Part shown: piece after piece, positions 8,714 to 17,682 of the stretch
How the letters are laid out: every line of letters begins with the position of its first letter
Position numbering within the stretch: the first letter of the stretch is position 1
Source of the DNA: CAITNM01 sp037138055
Lineage (GTDB): Bacteria; Pseudomonadota; Alphaproteobacteria; Paracaedibacterales; CAITNM01
DNA length: 64,000 nt
NCBI GenBank assembly: GCA_037138055.1
Contig: JBAXJB010000001.1
Location: forward strand, 32,303 to 96,302
Reading direction: 5' to 3'
Position numbers and translations under genes: made by a program
The notes under the pieces: generated by a model
What the model saw: the letters and a program-made list of their open reading frames with translations, nothing else
Databases searched by the model: none
What the model was told of the DNA's origin: nothing

Positions 8714-9739
8714 CTAATCTTGTTTGTGCGCTTCGTATGCATAAACAGCTTCATCGTAAAGCTTACCATCAATTGTGGTTTGGACTTCATTGCATACAAA
8801 ACCTCCCATGCTTTGGTAAAAATCACGCGCGGGGGAATTTTTAGTAAGCGTAATCACAATGAATGGGACTAAATTTTCTTCATGTAATTTTTCAATAGCT
8901 GCTTTCCATAGCATGGTTGCTATTCCCTTGCGATGATGGTCTGCATCCACATAAAGCGCAAATATTTCACCTTTGCCAAATTTAGGCGTCCTGGAATATC
9001 CAGCATCACATTCGCCAACAATTTTGCCGTTGTGTTCCACAACAAAAGTCCAATTATCACCTTTGGCCATATTTTCCAATCGCCAATCTAGCCTTTGTTT
9101 GGAGCAAATATTATCTAAATATTTTTGATCAATAATTCCTTTATAGCTATGTTTCCAACCTCGGACTTGCAAGTCAACAATAGCAGCAGCATCTTCAATA
9201 GTGGCTAATCGCAAATGATAAGGCGATGACTCAAACTTAAAAATAATGCGTTGGGGCTGATGCACATCAAAATCAACTTTTTCAACAGATTCCGTAAAGT
9301 GTTCGTTAGTGTCGGCAATAACACGTTTCCAAAAACCATAGGCTGGAGTGTTTTCTGGAATGACTGAAATTTTCCAGGTCCCCTGAAACTGTTGCCATAT
9401 TTTATTTGCTATTTGAGCACCAATGCCTTTGCCTTGAAATTTTCCAAATACAAAAAATTCGCCCATTTCCCAATGAAATTTTTCATCTTTAAATTGCTTA
9501 TGCAGCAAAACAAAGCCGGCAAGCTCATCGCCAACCTTAATTAAAAAAGCACGACGATTTTCTTCTGTGAAATAAATTTTAAAATCAAAACATTCATACA
9601 GGCCATCTTTGGGGCAGGCCCATTCATGTGAAGTGAATCCACACGAGCGTGATATATCATACACATAAAATCGCGCCATGTTTTGGATGACTGGATAATC
9701 AGCTAGAGTTGCAGCAATAAGTCTAGCTTGATTTTCCAT
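8714..9739 (-). CDS. tandem two-domain GNAT acetyltransferase
   Basis: The 341-residue protein consists of two GNAT domains in tandem. The first (about residues 1-170) has GEFFVFGKFQGKGIGAQIA as its acetyl-CoA loop. The second (about 172-341) begins RLATIEDAAAIVDLQVRGW and has ALYVDADHHRKGIATMLW. Both loops look intact, so both halves may be active. Substrates are unknown. Its ATG is three bases after the glnA stop, so it is almost certainly co-transcribed with glnA. A third GNAT gene follows after 22 bases, making three acetyltransferase domains in a row. Confidence 0.85.
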   Translation of the reverse strand: MENQARLIAATLADYPVIQNMARFYVYDISRSCGFTSHEWACPKDGLYECFDFKIYFTEENRRAFLIKVGDELAGFVLLHKQFKDEKFHWEMGEFFVFGKFQGKGIGAQIANKIWQQFQGTWKISVIPENTPAYGFWKRVIADTNEHFTESVEKVDFDVHQPQRIIFKFESSPYHLRLATIEDAAAIVDLQVRGWKHSYKGIIDQKYLDNICSKQRLDWRLENMAKGDNWTFVVEHNGKIVGECDAGYSRTPKFGKGEIFALYVDADHHRKGIATMLWKAAIEKLHEENLVPFIVITLTKNSPARDFYQSMGGFVCNEVQTTIDGKLYDEAVYAYEAHKQD

Positions 9740-9742
9740 ATT

Positions 9743-11161
9743 TTAAGAATTGTAATAAAGTTCAAATTCTAGAGGATGCGGATGATGTGCCATTCTATAG
9801 AATTCTTTCCATTTCATTTCCAAGTGCGAATCAATAAGTTCTTTAGAAAACACGCCAGATCTAGTCAGGTACTCATGATCATTTTCTAAAGCTTGTAAGG
9901 ATTCTTTTAAGCAGCCACTTACTGTTGGTAGTGTTTTTGCAATGTCTTTATGTTCGAATAAATCAATATCTTGAGCATCACCTGGGTGAATACGATTTTG
10001 AATTCCATCAATGCCCGCCAATAACATTGCTGAAAAAGCAAGGTATGGATTTGCTGATGGGTCAGGAAAACGCACTTCAACACGCTTTGCTTTTGGTGAA
10101 TGCACAACTGGAATGCGGCAGGCAGCAGAACGATTCTGTGCTGAATAAGCACAAATCACCGGCGCTTCATATCCCGGAATAAGTCGCTTATAGCTATTAG
10201 TTGTTGGATTCGTAAACGCATTTAAGCTTTTTGCATGTTTTAAAATTCCACCAATATAAAAAAGCGCTGTGTCAGAAAGTCCAGCATAACCTTTGCCACT
10301 AAATAAAGGTTCTGAATTTTTCCATAGGCTTTGGTGCACATGCATGCCTGATCCGTTATCACCAAATATAGGTTTCGGCATGAAAGTAGCAGTTTTACCA
10401 TATGAACGAGCTACGTTTCTCACAACATATTTATACACTTGCAGCTCGTCAGCGCCCTTAATAAGTGTGTTGTAAACAACGCCTAATTCATGTTGTGCTG
10501 GAGCAACTTCGTGGTGATGCTTTTCAACCCTTAATCCCATTTCAGCCATTTTCAGTAACATTTCTGAACGAATGTCTTGAGCTGAATCTAATGGTTGTAC
10601 TGGAAAATAACCTCCTTTAGGACCGGGACGACACCCATGATTCTTAAGAGTTCCTTGTTCGTGAGTTTCACCATTTTGACTTGGGAACTCATCTGAATAT
10701 ATTTCATAAGATGTTTTTTCTGAACGCGTTTGAAAGGCGACTCCATCAAAAATAAAAAATTCAGCTTCAGGGCCAAAAAATGCTTCGTCAGCTAGCCCAG
10801 TACTTTGTAAGTATTTCATACATTTTTTAGCAATTTGACGCGGGTCTTTTGCGTAAGGCTCTCCCGATTGGGGATGGTGCACATCACAAATAACAATAGC
10901 CGTTGGATAAGATGAAAAAGGATCTAATCGCACATTATCCAAATCAGAACCAAAATCTGGCTTTAACAGCATGTCTGATTCATTAATGGCACACCAGCCG
11001 GCAATAGATGATCCATCAAACAGTAAACCATTCGTGCATAAATCATCATCAACGGCACTGGTTGGATAAGTTATATGATGCCAGGTCCCTCGTAAATCAG
11101 TGAACCTAAAATCAACAAATTCAACTTGGTGGTGTTTTAAAAAATCAAAAAAAGCTCGCAC
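9743..11161 (-). CDS. glnA: glutamine synthetase, type I
   Basis: GlnA makes glutamine from glutamate, ammonia and ATP as a cytosolic dodecamer. The 472-residue length is normal. Visible family motifs are DGSSIAGW, the ligand segment FGPEAEFF, KHHHEVAPAQHELG, FGDNGSGMHVHQSLW and NRSAACRIP. The family's adenylylation site (LYDLPPEE in enterobacterial GlnA) reads LFEHKDI here, so the modified Tyr is replaced by Phe402 (codon 9958-9956) with one residue deleted nearby. The start is uncertain: GTG 11161 gives the right N-terminus but has no close ribosome binding site, whereas an out-of-frame ATG at 11172 has AAGG. The tandem GNAT gene follows after three bases. Confidence 0.96.
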   Translation of the reverse strand: MRAFFDFLKHHQVEFVDFRFTDLRGTWHHITYPTSAVDDDLCTNGLLFDGSSIAGWCAINESDMLLKPDFGSDLDNVRLDPFSSYPTAIVICDVHHPQSGEPYAKDPRQIAKKCMKYLQSTGLADEAFFGPEAEFFIFDGVAFQTRSEKTSYEIYSDEFPSQNGETHEQGTLKNHGCRPGPKGGYFPVQPLDSAQDIRSEMLLKMAEMGLRVEKHHHEVAPAQHELGVVYNTLIKGADELQVYKYVVRNVARSYGKTATFMPKPIFGDNGSGMHVHQSLWKNSEPLFSGKGYAGLSDTALFYIGGILKHAKSLNAFTNPTTNSYKRLIPGYEAPVICAYSAQNRSAACRIPVVHSPKAKRVEVRFPDPSANPYLAFSAMLLAGIDGIQNRIHPGDAQDIDLFEHKDIAKTLPTVSGCLKESLQALENDHEYLTRSGVFSKELIDSHLEMKWKEFYRMAHHPHPLEFELYYNS

Positions 11162-11172
11162 GTCAATAACAT
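11137..11172 (-). other. 11-codon upstream ORF overlapping the glnA start
   Basis: On the minus strand CCTAAGG is followed 11 bases later by an ATG (11172) that opens an 11-codon frame ending TAA at 11139-11137. It runs out of frame across the GTG start of glnA (11161). The glnA frame itself has no ATG between its upstream stop and 11161. The frame crosses a seven-T run. It may be a regulatory leader, or evidence that glnA initiates by an unusual route. Confidence 0.35.
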
Positions 11173-11212
11173 TGTAAAAGTTTACCTTAGGCTAGCTAAG
11201 CTTTAAAAAAAG

Positions 11213-12325
11213 TCAACTGATATCCGATTGATTTTTAGATGCTGCAAGATCTAATTGAATTTTATAACCTTTTTTGCAAAATTCCTGTACGCGCTTATAT
11301 TCTGCAGCGAATTCTTCATCTAATTCAGACAATCTTTTGAGTTTTTTTGAGTGCTTATTCATTACCAAGGGGTCAATTCCCCTAAATTTGGGTTTAGGAA
11401 TAAAATCAGGAGTTCCTTCATCATCTTCTAAAAGATGATATGCAGTTTTAGGATAATGTGCTTTCGCAATTAATCGTGTGACTTCTTCATCATCACAAGC
11501 TTTAAGCTTTTCTAGAACTTGTAGGTCAGTGCCAAAATTCATATCGTGTTGAGTTACGCGCTGCAACAAAAAAGCACGTTTTAAGATTTTACTGGTGATA
11601 AAATATACAACCATGTGATCAGCTGATCCCCAAAAATGTTCTGTAAAATGCAATGGTAATTTTGCGAACTTTTTAGCAGCAGCTTTGCTTACAAAGAACC
11701 ATTTTCCTTCTTCAAAACGTAAGTTGCTTGCAATGAATTTTATGTTTTTTTGTGTTATCATTTTAAACACAAGCCCAGTGCGCAAATTATATGCAATACG
11801 ATCAGCGCACATATCAGGCAATGATTGTTCAAGGCGAGTAAATCCTGGTTTATCTGGCATAATATCTTTTTCGGTCCAGTCATGGCCTTGTATAACTTCG
11901 GCAATTTTCGTTTGCTGTAAAAACCATTCATGAATGGTGTCTTGATAATTTTCTATGCCAAAAAAAACATCTGCCACATGCGAAAAAACCGTATGGGAAA
12001 TATCGTGAGTCAATGCTGAAATTTGCTCTTGAAGGTCTCCACCAAAATTTTGGACAAGCCACAATACATCAAGTGAGTGATCCAGCCTGTTAAACTTAGG
12101 TATGCCATTCCAGTAGGCTGGTGATCCTGATTGATCAATTCCTTTTAGGCGCTGCATATGCTCAAGGTTGTAAATTTTTAGCAGCTCATCCTGAAGTTTC
12201 AGGGGGCCAAAAATTGTTTGAGCATCGATGCTTGTTTTTGCTTCAGGGATTGGTTCGGCAAAAAGCGTAGAAAATAAAACAATGAAAGCAAAGCTTATAT
12301 TTTTAAATGGAAGGCATTTGTTCAT
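11213..12325 (-). CDS. exported SAMHD1-like HD-domain phosphohydrolase
   Basis: From the ATG at 12325 this is a 370-residue protein. That start is chosen over the longer frame because TAGGAA sits just upstream and because it begins a classic signal peptide (positive Lys2/Lys8, hydrophobic 9-22, LFA/EP cleavage pattern). The HD metal ligands are visible: His83 in RLDHS, His107-Asp108 in ALTHDISHTVFSH, and Asp175 in CADRIAYNLR. This arrangement resembles the COG1078/SAMHD1 family, whose cytosolic members hydrolyse dNTPs or related nucleotides. Finding it behind a signal peptide is unusual and suggests a periplasmic or secreted enzyme; the substrate is unknown. glnA lies 51 bases downstream. Confidence 0.75.
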   Translation of the reverse strand: MNKCLPFKNISFAFIVLFSTLFAEPIPEAKTSIDAQTIFGPLKLQDELLKIYNLEHMQRLKGIDQSGSPAYWNGIPKFNRLDHSLDVLWLVQNFGGDLQEQISALTHDISHTVFSHVADVFFGIENYQDTIHEWFLQQTKIAEVIQGHDWTEKDIMPDKPGFTRLEQSLPDMCADRIAYNLRTGLVFKMITQKNIKFIASNLRFEEGKWFFVSKAAAKKFAKLPLHFTEHFWGSADHMVVYFITSKILKRAFLLQRVTQHDMNFGTDLQVLEKLKACDDEEVTRLIAKAHYPKTAYHLLEDDEGTPDFIPKPKFRGIDPLVMNKHSKKLKRLSELDEEFAAEYKRVQEFCKKGYKIQLDLAASKNQSDIS

Positions 12326-12476
12326 TTTTATTCCTATGTTTTGCATGTCAGGGTTGCGCCCTTGCAAGTAGTTATGACAATATCAACAATCTTAGCTTAT
12401 AACTTTTAATTTGCATGAGCCAATTTTTCAAACAATATAAAATTTTAATTTAGTTATATTTCTTTGCGGGTAAAAA

Positions 12477-13382
12477 ATGACTAAAATTGCGGTCCTTATT
12501 CCTTGTTACAACGAGGAAAAAGCTATTTATAAAGTTGTGAGGGACTTTAAGTCTCAGCTTCCTGAAGCTGATATCTATGTCTATGACAATAATTCAAGAG
12601 ACAATACAACTGAAGAAGCTAAGCGAGCAGGAGCAATTGTTAAGTTTGAGTCTCGTCAAGGAAAAGGGCATGTTGTGCGGCAGATGTTTTCGAACATTGA
12701 AGCAGATATTTATCTTATGGTTGATGGTGATGGTACTTATGATCACTCACGTGCTCGAGAACTAGTTAACGCACTGCTAGAACATCAGCTAGACATGGTC
12801 ATTGGAACGCGCGTTGAAAAAACCGAAACGGCGCACCGCACAGGGCATAAATTAGGCAATCAATTATTTAATTTTGCGCTCAAAGTACTTTTTCAAAGTA
12901 ACTTTAAAGATATTTTTTCCGGGTACCGAGCTTTCTCTCGTCGTATGATCAAGAGTTTTCCTGCTATTTCAAACGGATTTGATATTGAAACTGAACTATC
13001 AGTATTTGCGCTGAATTTAAAACTGCCTGTTAAAGAAATTGAAACTGATTTTTTTGATCGGATAGCAGGTACTCAAAGTAAGCTATCCACATTTAAAGAT
13101 GGATTTAAAATTGGATTACGTATGTTATCGTTATTCAAAGATTTTCGCCCATTCTTACTCTTTTCATTAATATCTGCTTTCTTAATTTCTCTAAGCTTAT
13201 TTTTGGGTGTGCAAGTTATTCAAGAATTTTTATCCACCGCTTATGTATCACGTGTTCCAACAGCCCTACTTTGTGTGGGTTTGATGGTTCTTGGATTTTT
13301 AAGCTTTGCATGTGGATTGATTCTAGATAGTATGAGCAATCAGCGCAGGGAAAATTTAAGACTCCATTACTTGCGCAATTGA
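12477..13382 (+). CDS. GT2 glycosyltransferase with two C-terminal TM helices
   Basis: The 301-residue protein opens with VLIPCYNEE and has the nucleotide-sugar/metal motif DGDGTYD (83-89), which mark a GT-A family 2 enzyme of the dolichol-phosphate-mannose-synthase/GtrB type. Two hydrophobic helices (about 226-246 and 261-284) at the C-terminus would anchor it in the inner membrane. Such proteins transfer a sugar from UDP- or GDP-sugar to polyprenyl phosphate for envelope glycan building; the sugar is unknown. A second member of the same architecture is encoded at 22874-23743. It starts divergently from the HD gene and precedes gyrA by 108 bases. Confidence 0.88.
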   Translation: MTKIAVLIPCYNEEKAIYKVVRDFKSQLPEADIYVYDNNSRDNTTEEAKRAGAIVKFESRQGKGHVVRQMFSNIEADIYLMVDGDGTYDHSRARELVNALLEHQLDMVIGTRVEKTETAHRTGHKLGNQLFNFALKVLFQSNFKDIFSGYRAFSRRMIKSFPAISNGFDIETELSVFALNLKLPVKEIETDFFDRIAGTQSKLSTFKDGFKIGLRMLSLFKDFRPFLLFSLISAFLISLSLFLGVQVIQEFLSTAYVSRVPTALLCVGLMVLGFLSFACGLILDSMSNQRRENLRLHYLRN

Positions 13383-13490
13383 AATTTTTTATTTTCGTAA
13401 AACGCAATATCGTTGTCGTTGAACTATTTTCGTGGCGCGCGTTTATGAAAAAATGCTATGGTTTAGCTAACTTTTTTGGACAGTTGATAT

Positions 13491-16202
13491 ATGAGCACGC
13501 AAATTACTACAGATGTAAAGCCAGTTTCCTTAGAAGAGGAGATGAAGAGGTCTTATCTTGATTACGCTATGAGCGTGATTGTGTCGCGTGCTTTGCCAGA
13601 CGTTCGTGATGGTCTGAAGCCTGTTCATCGTCGTATTTTATATACCATGAAGGAAATTGGCCTGGAATATAACAGGCCGCACAAGAAATCTGCCAACGTA
13701 GTCGGTAACGTGATGGCGAAATACCATCCTCATGGTGATTCAGCCATTTATGATTCTATGGTTCGAATGGCACAATGGTTCAGTTTGCGTGTTCCATTGG
13801 TGGATGGTCAAGGTAACTTTGGTTCAATGGATGGAGATCCGCCAGCTGCTCCTCGTTACACCGAAGCACGTTTAAGCAAAGTAGCTCATTCTTTACTTGA
13901 TGATATCGATCAAGATACCGTAGATTTTCGTGCCAACTATGATGATACAACGGTTGAACCTATAGTTCTTCCTGCTAAATTTCCAAACTTGCTGGTAAAT
14001 GGTACTAGCGGTATTGCAGTTGGTATGGCTACTAATATTCCTACCCATAATTTAGGTGAGATTGTTGATGCAACGTGTGCATTGATTGACAATTCAGACC
14101 TTACTATTGAAGAGCTTATGGAATATGTGCCAGGTCCAGATTTTCCGACGGGTGCAATTGTGTTGGGCCGCAAGGGCATTATTGAAGCATTCCATACAGG
14201 ACGTGGTAGTATTACTATCCGATCAAAAACAACAATTGAAAATATTTCAGGAAGCCGTGAAGCGATAATTGTTCACGAAATGCCTTACCAAGTGAATAAA
14301 TCACGCATGATTGAAAAAATCGCAGAACTTGTGCGTGATAAAACTATCGAAGGTATTTCTGATTTACGCGATGAGTCAAACCGCGAGGGTGTGCGCGTTG
14401 TTATTGAGCTGAAGAAAGATGTTAATGCAGAAGTTATTCTTAACAAGCTTTATCGTCATAGTCAGTTACAAGTAAGCTTTGGTTACAATATGTTGGCCAT
14501 TGTGCATGGTCGTCCAGTGCAACTTTCGATCAAGAGCATTCTTCAGCACTTTATTGATTTCCGTGAAGAAGTTATTACACGCCGAACAAAATACTTATTG
14601 AATCGTGCACGTGAAAAAAGTCATTTATTATTAGGTTTTTCTGTTGCAGTTGCTAACCTTGATCCGGTAATTGAGTTAATTCGTGCTTCAAAAGATCGTA
14701 ACGAAGCCCGGGAGCAATTACTAGCTCGTGTTTGGAATGGCTCATCAGTTGCTGAGTACATAAAGCTTGTGGAAGCCAACGCTGATGTTATTAGTGTTGA
14801 TGGTCAATATCGTTTAAGCGAATTACAAGCAAATGCAATTTTAGATTTGCGTTTACATCGCTTAACTGGTTTAGAGCGTGAGAAAATCTTAAAAGATTTA
14901 GACGATATTGCTAAAGATATTCAAGAGTATTTAGATATTTTGGGATCACGTTTGCGTATTCTGACGATTTTGAAAGAAGAATTAAACGCTATTAAAGAAA
15001 TTTTCCCAAGTCCGCGTCGTACTGTTATTGAAGATGCGGTTACCAAGCTTGAATTAGATGATCTAATTCAGCGTGAAGATATGGTCATTACCGTAAGTTT
15101 GAGTGGCTACATTAAACGTGTTCCCCTATCCACCTATCGTGCGCAAAGACGAGGCGGCAAAGGGCGATCTGCAATGACTATCAGAGATGAAGATGTGGTC
15201 TGTGATATCATTATTGCCAATACTCATAGTCATGTTTTATTCTTCTCAACGCTTGGTAAGGTGTACCAAATGAAAGCTTACGAGCTTCCTTTGGCAACGC
15301 CACAATCACGGGGTCGAGCGATGGTTAACTTGTTGCCATTAACAGGCAATGAAACTATTTCAACAGTATTAGTGTTACCTGAAGCAACTGAGCGTAAAGA
15401 TCAAGAAGTCTTCTTAATGTTTGCAACCAATACAGGAAATGTTCGTCGTAACAAACTGCAAGATTTTTCAAACATTCCAAGCAATGGCAAACGTGCTATG
15501 AAGCTTGACGATGCAGGCGAAGAATTGATTGCCGTTAAGTTGTGCACAGAAAAAGACGACGTGATGTTGTTTACTAAAAAAGGACTATGTAATCGCTTTA
15601 ATGTTGCAGATAACGTACGTGTATTTGCTGGGCGTGATTCTAATGGTGTGCGTGGAATAAGGTTGCAACCAAAAGATTATGTCATCAGTGTGACGATACT
15701 TAATCCTGGTAAAGTTACAATTGAAGAACGTAACGCATATTTGAAAATGGCAAAAGCTGCACGTCAAGGCGTAAGTGATGAGCCTGAAATTATTGAAGCA
15801 GATGAAGAAGTAGCAGCAATTACTATAACAAATGAACGTTTTGAAGAGCTTCAGGCAATGGAAGAATTCATTCTAACGGTTACTGAAAATGGCTTTGGTA
15901 AGCGTAGTTCTGCTTATGAATACCGTACTACAAAGCGTGGTGGTGTTGGTTTTGATAGCATTATCACAAGCGTTCGTAATGGTGGTGTAGTAGCTGCATT
16001 CCCAGTAAGGGAGCAAGACCAAATTATGTTGGTAACTACAAGCGGTCAGCTGATTCGTTGTCCAATTACTGATGTTCGTATTACTGGACGTCGTACACAA
16101 GGGGTTATTATTTTCAGAATTGATAGCGGTGAAAATGTTGTTTCAGTTAGCAAAATAGAAGAAGGCGTAGAAGGCGAAGAAGAAATTGTTGAAGTTTCTT
16201 AA
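13491..16202 (+). CDS. gyrA: DNA gyrase subunit A
   Basis: GyrA provides the DNA breakage-reunion activity of gyrase, introducing negative supercoils together with GyrB. The 903-residue protein has the winged-helix region, the catalytic Tyr123 in APRYTEARLS, and the GyrA box QRRGGKG in the C-terminal beta-pinwheel, followed by further pinwheel blades and an acidic tail. The positions equivalent to E. coli Ser83 and Asp87 are Ser84 and Asp88 (GDSAIYD), so the wild-type quinolone-binding residues are retained. An insertion rich in acidic residues (near residues 760-790) is usual for alphaproteobacterial GyrA. A methyltransferase gene follows after 32 bases. Confidence 0.98.
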   Translation: MSTQITTDVKPVSLEEEMKRSYLDYAMSVIVSRALPDVRDGLKPVHRRILYTMKEIGLEYNRPHKKSANVVGNVMAKYHPHGDSAIYDSMVRMAQWFSLRVPLVDGQGNFGSMDGDPPAAPRYTEARLSKVAHSLLDDIDQDTVDFRANYDDTTVEPIVLPAKFPNLLVNGTSGIAVGMATNIPTHNLGEIVDATCALIDNSDLTIEELMEYVPGPDFPTGAIVLGRKGIIEAFHTGRGSITIRSKTTIENISGSREAIIVHEMPYQVNKSRMIEKIAELVRDKTIEGISDLRDESNREGVRVVIELKKDVNAEVILNKLYRHSQLQVSFGYNMLAIVHGRPVQLSIKSILQHFIDFREEVITRRTKYLLNRAREKSHLLLGFSVAVANLDPVIELIRASKDRNEAREQLLARVWNGSSVAEYIKLVEANADVISVDGQYRLSELQANAILDLRLHRLTGLEREKILKDLDDIAKDIQEYLDILGSRLRILTILKEELNAIKEIFPSPRRTVIEDAVTKLELDDLIQREDMVITVSLSGYIKRVPLSTYRAQRRGGKGRSAMTIRDEDVVCDIIIANTHSHVLFFSTLGKVYQMKAYELPLATPQSRGRAMVNLLPLTGNETISTVLVLPEATERKDQEVFLMFATNTGNVRRNKLQDFSNIPSNGKRAMKLDDAGEELIAVKLCTEKDDVMLFTKKGLCNRFNVADNVRVFAGRDSNGVRGIRLQPKDYVISVTILNPGKVTIEERNAYLKMAKAARQGVSDEPEIIEADEEVAAITITNERFEELQAMEEFILTVTENGFGKRSSAYEYRTTKRGGVGFDSIITSVRNGGVVAAFPVREQDQIMLVTTSGQLIRCPITDVRITGRRTQGVIIFRIDSGENVVSVSKIEEGVEGEEEIVEVS

Positions 16203-16234
16203 TTTGTTCAGCGATTAGGTTATAAGGGAATTCT

Positions 16235-17014
16235 ATGAATACTAGTATAAAAAAAGGCTCCCCGGATAGGTTTGGATATGAATGGAGTGTATACAATAAA
16301 ATTCTTCCTATTTACGAGGAACAATTTAAACGTTGGACCACTCTTATTTCTGAGCAAGAATGGAAAGACATAACTCTTCTTGATGTAGGGTGTGGCACCG
16401 GCAGAAACTCTATCTGGCCAATCAAATACGGAGCTAAAAAAGTTGTAGCTATAGATGTTGACGAAGGGTCATTGAGCAGTGCTCGAGAAAATTTAAAAGA
16501 TTTTTCAAATGCAGAAGTTAAAAAGATGAGCGCCTATGACATAGAATATACTGACCACTTTGATATAAGTTTTTCTATAGGCGTGATTCACCACCTTGAA
16601 TTTCCAGAAAAAGCTCTGTCAAAAATGTTTCAAGCAACGAAGCATGGCGGAAAAGTTTTAATCTGGGTTTACGGATATGAAAATAGTGAATGGGTTGTGA
16701 AATATCTTAATCCTATTAGAAAATTTCTTTTTTCAAAATTGCCTATTAAATTTACTCATTTTCTTTCTTTATTTCCTACGGCTGCAATTTATTTGTTGGT
16801 TCGCATTGGGCTTGGAAAAATAGAATATTTTAGGCTGATTAGGAAATTTTCTTTTTGGCATTTACGCTCTATTGTTTTCGATCAAATGCTTCCAAGCATT
16901 GCAAATTACTGGAAAAAAGATGAAGTGCTTAGCTTGATGAAAAAAACAGGACTTAAAAAAATTGAAATCGCCCAAGTGAACGATATGTCCTGGTGTGCAG
17001 TTGGCATTAAGTAA
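16235..17014 (+). CDS. class I SAM-dependent methyltransferase
   Basis: The 259-residue protein has the SAM-binding motif LLDVGCGTGRN (48-58), the acidic strand end VVAIDVDEG, and SIGVIHHLEFPEKAL as motif IV/post-motif, which are typical of Rossmann-fold methyltransferases. The C-terminal third is hydrophobic and lysine-rich and may bind a membrane or lipid substrate. The substrate is not recognisable; ubiquinone, sugar or lipid methylation are all possible. The ATG has AAGGGA at good spacing. The gene sits between gyrA and popZ without obvious functional connection. Confidence 0.8.
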   Translation: MNTSIKKGSPDRFGYEWSVYNKILPIYEEQFKRWTTLISEQEWKDITLLDVGCGTGRNSIWPIKYGAKKVVAIDVDEGSLSSARENLKDFSNAEVKKMSAYDIEYTDHFDISFSIGVIHHLEFPEKALSKMFQATKHGGKVLIWVYGYENSEWVVKYLNPIRKFLFSKLPIKFTHFLSLFPTAAIYLLVRIGLGKIEYFRLIRKFSFWHLRSIVFDQMLPSIANYWKKDEVLSLMKKTGLKKIEIAQVNDMSWCAVGIK

Positions 17015-17035
17015 TTTGAGTGTTTACAGAAATAG

Positions 17036-17064
17036 AACATAATGCATTCTTTTTTGCTTATAAT
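17036..17064 (+). promoter_or_regulatory. candidate promoter of popZ
   Basis: TATAAT at 17059-17064 is a perfect -10 with the extension TTGCT just before it. The -35 position 17 bases upstream reads AACATA, a poor match. It lies about 64 bases before the popZ ATG. Confidence 0.3.
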
Positions 17065-17127
17065 GTTATCTTCCACAATCGCTTTTAATTTTGCTAGAAT
17101 GGTTCGAAAGGTGTAAGGGCTTGGTCT

Positions 17128-17637
17128 ATGTCTTCAACAAGTAGTAAGCAAGAGATGAGTATGGATGATATTTTAGCATCCATACGTAGCTATGTTTCAG
17201 AAGGTCAAACATACTCTAAAAACGAAGATGCACCATATCTACCATCAGAAGAAAAACTAGAAAAAAAATATTATGACCCCGAAGTTATTCAATTAACTGA
17301 TGAAATAATTCCGATTGAAACAATTAGCATACAATCAACTTCCTCATCATTTTCATCTTTAGCGCCAGCTGAAAAAACATCAATTGATAGGAATATTGCG
17401 CATCCTAATTCCCAATCCTCCTCTAGCTTTTTTCAAAGCTCAAAGAGCACTGACAACCCTTTTAATCGTTTGCAAAATGAAATAGTAGCCAATACTCAAA
17501 CACCAACAAATTTGTCATCAGACGAATTATTGAGCCAGCTTGCTATGCCATTAATTAAAAATTGGCTTGACCAAAATTTAAGAAAAATTGTTGAAGACAT
17601 TGTAGAAAAAGAAATTGAACGCATGCGACGCAGCTAA
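17128..17637 (+). CDS. popZ: polar organising protein PopZ (DUF2497)
   Basis: PopZ forms a polymeric matrix at the cell pole that anchors the ParB-parS centromere and recruits cell-cycle regulators in alphaproteobacteria. The 169-residue protein has the conserved N-terminal helix MSMDDILASIRSYVSE, a long low-complexity Ser/Pro/acidic linker (about residues 35-125), and the conserved C-terminal oligomerisation helices DELLSQLAMPLIKNWLDQNL...IVEKEIERMRR. This three-part layout is diagnostic. AAGGG precedes the ATG. In many relatives popZ lies next to valS; here the next genes are tRNA-Pro and putA. Confidence 0.9.
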   Translation: MSSTSSKQEMSMDDILASIRSYVSEGQTYSKNEDAPYLPSEEKLEKKYYDPEVIQLTDEIIPIETISIQSTSSSFSSLAPAEKTSIDRNIAHPNSQSSSSFFQSSKSTDNPFNRLQNEIVANTQTPTNLSSDELLSQLAMPLIKNWLDQNLRKIVEDIVEKEIERMRRS

Positions 17638-17642
17638 TCTCC

Positions 17643-17672
17643 TTGTGTGATTGCCAAAGTGTTTGCTATATT
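17643..17672 (+). promoter_or_regulatory. candidate promoter of tRNA-Pro (and putA)
   Basis: TTGTGT (17643-17648) and TATATT (17667-17672) are spaced by 18 bases, and the -10 ends ten bases before the first base of the tRNA. Because only 15 bases separate the tRNA from putA, this promoter may also drive putA. Confidence 0.45.
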
Positions 17673-17682
17673 TCCTATAGAT

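Noticed and set aside
13730..13760. Quinolone-resistance positions of GyrA
   Set aside because: Ser84 and Asp88 are the wild-type residues, so no resistance substitution is present.
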